DNA from: Bosea beijingensis
Lineage (GTDB): Bacteria; Pseudomonadota; Alphaproteobacteria; Rhizobiales; Beijerinckiaceae
DNA length: 64,000 nucleotides
Direction: 5' to 3'
Assembly (NCBI RefSeq): GCF_030758975.1
Contig: NZ_CP132359.1
Coordinates: 558,001 to 622,000 of the forward strand
Below the pieces are notes generated by a model that searched no databases, was not told the DNA's origin, and was given only the letters and a program-made list of their open reading frames with translations. This document shows, one piece after another, positions 61,484 through 64,000 of this stretch; positions within the stretch are counted from its first letter, which is position 1, and each line of letters starts with the position of its first letter. Made by a program: the position numbers and the translations under genes.

Positions 61484-63355
61484 ATGCATAACGGCCCGCT
61501 GATCGCCATCATTGTCGCGGGCCTCGGCCTTGCTTTCGTCTTCGGGGCGCTCGCCCAGAGACTGCGGATTTCGCCTCTCGTCGGCTACCTTCTCGCCGGT
61601 GTCGCCGCAGGCCCGTTCACGCCGGGTTTCGTCGGTGACCAGAACCTGGCCAACGAGCTGGCAGAGATCGGCGTCATCCTGCTGATGTTCGGCGTCGGCC
61701 TGCATTTTTCCCTGAAGGACCTGCTCTCGGTGAAGGCGATCGCCGTGCCCGGCGCCGTCGTCCAGATCGGCATCGCAACGCTGCTCGGGCTCGGGCTCGG
61801 CACATGGCTCGGCTGGAGCTGGTTTTCGGGAGCGGTCTTCGGCCTGGCACTCTCCACCGCTTCGACGGTCGTGCTGCTGCGTTCGCTGCAGGAGCGGCGG
61901 CTGGTCCAGACCGAGCGCGGCCGCATCGCGGTCGGCTGGCTGATCGTCGAGGACATCGCGATGGTGCTGGCGCTGGTGCTGCTGCCGGTGCTGGCCGAGA
62001 TCATCAATGGTACGCCGTCCGGTGGCAGCGCGCCGCTCGCCACCCGCTTCGACCTCGGCCTCTGGGGCGTGCTCGGCCTGACCTTCGCCAAGCTGATCGG
62101 CTTCCTCGCCTTCATGCTCGTCATCGGCCGCCGCGTCATCCCCTGGGTGCTGCACTGGGTCGCCCATACCGGCTCGCGCGAGCTCTTCCGGCTGGCGGTT
62201 CTGGCCGTTGCGCTGGGCGTCGCCTATGCGGCCGCGACCCTGTTCGGCGTCTCCTTCGCGCTCGGCGCCTTCTTCGCCGGCATGATCCTGTCGGAATCCC
62301 CGCTCTCGCAGCGCGCAGCCGAGGAAACGCTGCCGCTGCGAGACGCCTTCGCGGTGCTGTTCTTCGTCTCGGTCGGCATGCTCTTCGACCCCGGCATCCT
62401 TCTGCGCGCGCCGGGGCCGCTGATCGCCACGCTTGCCATCATCCTGATCGGCAAGTCCGTCGCAGCCTGGCTGATCATGCGCGCCTTCGGCCGCTCGCAG
62501 ACCGCGGCCCTGACCATTTCGGCTTCGCTCGCCCAGATCGGCGAATTCTCCTTCATCCTCGCCGGCCTCGGCACGGCGCTCGGCATCCTGCCGGCGCAGG
62601 GGCGCGACCTGATCCTCGCCGGCGCGATCCTCTCGATCCTGCTCAACCCGGTGGTCTTCGCACTGGCCGAGCGTCTGGCACCCGAGACCCCGGCCGCCAA
62701 GCCGAAGCCCGCGGCGCCCCCCGAAGCTGGCGAAGCCGAGACGACTGCCGCACCCGAGCCGCAGCCGGAAGCTCCGCCGGAACGCGACATCACTCCGACC
62801 GGCCTCACCGACCATATCGTCGTCGTCGGCTATGGTCGCGTCGGCAGCCTGCTCGGCGCCGGCCTGCTCTCGCAGGGCGCGAAGCTCCTGGTCATCGAGG
62901 ACAATCCCGACGCGGTCGCCACCGCGAAGCGCGACGGCGCCGAACTCCTCGTCGGCAACGCCGCCGATCCAGAGGTGCTCTCCGCCGCCGCAGTCGGACG
63001 GGCCGTGCGCCTCTTCGTCGCCATCCCCGGCAGCTTCGAGGCCGGGCAGGTCTGCGAGCAGGCCCGTGCCGAAAATCCGGCCCTGCCGATCGTCGCCCGC
63101 GCCCATTCCGATGCCGAGGTCGCGCATCTCACCAAGTGCGGGGCGACGCTGACGATCATGGGCGAGGCCGAGATCGCCCGCGCCATGCTCTCGCTCTGCC
63201 AGAACCTCAAGGACGCTGGCGCGCCTCCGCCGGCCGAACCGGAGGCGGCGCCCGAGGCAGCCAGGCCCGAAGCGATAGCCGAGGTGCCCGCTCCCAAGCC
63301 GCCACCGGCGAAGCCGGCGGAAAACCCGCCCGCCGATCCCCCGGCCGCGGCATAA
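61484..63355 (+). CDS. CPA2-family cation:proton antiporter (KefB/YbaL-like)
   Basis: A 623-residue protein. Residues 1-400 hold about 12 helices of the Na_H_Exchanger domain (GYLLAGVAAGPFTPGF; GLALSTASTVVLL). An Ala/Pro/Glu-rich linker (about 405-440) follows. Residues about 445-565 are an RCK/TrkA-N domain with IVVVGYGRVGSLLGAGLL for nucleotide binding. A second Ala/Pro-rich tail ends the protein. It likely exchanges K+ for protons under RCK control. GGGAGA precedes the ATG. Confidence 0.95.
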   Translation: MHNGPLIAIIVAGLGLAFVFGALAQRLRISPLVGYLLAGVAAGPFTPGFVGDQNLANELAEIGVILLMFGVGLHFSLKDLLSVKAIAVPGAVVQIGIATLLGLGLGTWLGWSWFSGAVFGLALSTASTVVLLRSLQERRLVQTERGRIAVGWLIVEDIAMVLALVLLPVLAEIINGTPSGGSAPLATRFDLGLWGVLGLTFAKLIGFLAFMLVIGRRVIPWVLHWVAHTGSRELFRLAVLAVALGVAYAAATLFGVSFALGAFFAGMILSESPLSQRAAEETLPLRDAFAVLFFVSVGMLFDPGILLRAPGPLIATLAIILIGKSVAAWLIMRAFGRSQTAALTISASLAQIGEFSFILAGLGTALGILPAQGRDLILAGAILSILLNPVVFALAERLAPETPAAKPKPAAPPEAGEAETTAAPEPQPEAPPERDITPTGLTDHIVVVGYGRVGSLLGAGLLSQGAKLLVIEDNPDAVATAKRDGAELLVGNAADPEVLSAAAVGRAVRLFVAIPGSFEAGQVCEQARAENPALPIVARAHSDAEVAHLTKCGATLTIMGEAEIARAMLSLCQNLKDAGAPPPAEPEAAPEAARPEAIAEVPAPKPPPAKPAENPPADPPAAA

Positions 63356-63357
63356 GA

Positions 63358-63388
63358 AAAGGGCGGGACTCCAGGCGCCCCGCCCTTT
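63358..63388. terminator. Terminator hairpin between antiporter and DUF3830 genes
   Basis: AAAGGGCGGG (63358-63367) is exactly complementary to 63379-63388. Short A and T tracts on either side allow partial function in both directions. The genes are convergent. Confidence 0.7.
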
Positions 63389-63411
63389 CCGTATTCACAT
63401 GCCGATGGCGC

Positions 63412-63828
63412 TCAGTCGACGAGGTCGAAGCGCACGTCCTGCACGCCTTCGTAGAGCGTCTTGCGGCCGAGCGTGTAGAGGTTCTCCAGCCCCGAGGTCA
63501 GGGTGATGAAGTGGTTGCCGGAGAGCACGCCGGCCTTGCTGGCGAACTGCACGCCGCCATAGGCGAGCAGAATCTCCGTCTCGCTGACGCCGCCCGGATA
63601 CAGGATGATGTGGCCCGGCGCCGGATAGGCGGTGTTGTTCTCGTAGCCGACGCCGAAATCGAGATCGCCGAGCGGCATCCAGACGCCCTCTCCGCTCCAG
63701 CGCACATGCACCATCTTGCTGATGAACGGCATCTGCTTCTTGAAGGCGGCGCAGGTCTTCGGGGCGGCTTCCAGCTCGAACTTGGCGTCGAACTTGAACG
63801 GCCCGGCGGTGACGATCAGCTTGCTCAT
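63412..63828 (-). CDS. DUF3830 family protein
   Basis: A 138-residue protein of the cyclophilin-like DUF3830 family. Landmarks are the KTCAAFKKQMPF helix, the HVRWSGEGVWMPLGDLD strand pair and PAPGHIILYPGGVSETEIL. There is no signal peptide. Function is unknown; genes of this family often lie near amino-acid or amidohydrolase catabolism. The partial gene upstream on the same strand (63952-64000) may be an operon partner. Confidence 0.92.
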   Translation of the reverse strand: MSKLIVTAGPFKFDAKFELEAAPKTCAAFKKQMPFISKMVHVRWSGEGVWMPLGDLDFGVGYENNTAYPAPGHIILYPGGVSETEILLAYGGVQFASKAGVLSGNHFITLTSGLENLYTLGRKTLYEGVQDVRFDLVD

Positions 63829-63951
63829 GAAATCCCCGTCTTCTTGGAAGCGTTTCGGACCTGCTGAATGACATCAGGCCGGAGGACCGCGCAAGAGCGC
63901 TCTCGGAACAACTGCGACGCCGGAACGTGAAGGATGCCGGCGCCTCCCGTT

Positions 63952-64000
63952 TCAGCCGATCGCTTCCCGGAGGTCGAGCGTGCCGGTCTTGCCGATCGCC
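63952..64000 (-). CDS. C-terminal tail of an unidentified gene (5' part outside window)
   Basis: The minus strand reads 15 codons ending ...AIGKTGTLDLREAIG and a TGA at 63954-63952. The frame matches local codon preference (G/C third positions) and points toward the DUF3830 gene about 120 bases away. Too little is visible to name it. Confidence 0.4.
   Translation of the reverse strand, partial: AIGKTGTLDLREAIG

Noticed and set aside
1..64000. CRISPR arrays, insertion sequences, prophage genes, tRNA or rRNA genes
   Set aside because: No regularly spaced repeats, transposase or integrase motifs, phage structural genes or cloverleaf sequences were seen on reading through the gene gaps.

Overview
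The window is a GC-rich, densely coded chromosomal segment of an alphaproteobacterium, most likely of the order Hyphomicrobiales (Rhizobiales) and possibly Bosea or a relative. The order rests on family-restricted genes: DUF1013/TrcR, DUF1465, DUF1192, DUF4164, paired DUF465 proteins, an alphaproteobacterial aa3-oxidase subunit IV, an iolC-DUF2090 fusion, and palindromic intergenic repeats of a type I associate with this order. The genus is only a guess. I see no tRNA, rRNA, CRISPR array, prophage, transposase or attachment site. About 68 genes are called, two of them cut by the window edges.

Layout. 0-3.6 kb: partial class II aldolase, small membrane protein, ArsR-SRPBCC pair with a double operator, pal, zapA, DUF4164. 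3.9-10.6 kb: central carbon cluster tkt, gap, a coiled-coil membrane protein, a glycolipid-binding-domain protein, pgk and fba. 10.7-18.7 kb: PhoX-type Tat protein, BenE-like transporter, ThiE-like and Sel1 proteins joined by 4-base overlaps, an inositol monophosphatase, and an orphan MotA/MotB-like pair. 18.7-22.5 kb: divergent MarR and MATE genes with two operators, then an ABC exporter. 22.8-27.2 kb: rpmE, DUF1465, a candidate small-RNA locus, DUF1192, quinone oxidoreductase, trcR, MBL-fold hydrolase. 27.3-32 kb: propionyl-CoA synthetase, TauE/SafE permease, acyl-CoA synthetase. 32-40 kb: YidB and GlsB small proteins, two DUF465 genes, purEK, rpsU, TPR lipoprotein, hydrolase, PilZ, oxidase subunit IV, ABC1/AarF kinase.

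40.3-50.8 kb holds two divergent catabolic modules. The first is BKACE-pepT facing an acyl-CoA ligase. The second is IclR-ligase-tandem PPC protein facing a TRAP transporter. Together they look like import, CoA activation and cleavage of an organic acid whose identity I cannot read from sequence. 50.9-58.4 kb is an SDR, an RpiR regulator and the inositol operon iolC-iolD-iolE-iolB, preceded by a motif matching the rhizobial IolR site. iolG and iolA are not in the window. 58.4-64 kb holds small envelope lipoproteins and membrane proteins, a PHA-system protein, a KefB/YbaL-type antiporter, DUF3830, and the tail of one more gene.

The least explained parts are the hairpin-rich intergenic locus at 23.9-24.04 kb, the IclR-ligase-PPC-TRAP module, the orphan MotA/MotB-like pair, and the dispersed palindromic repeats.
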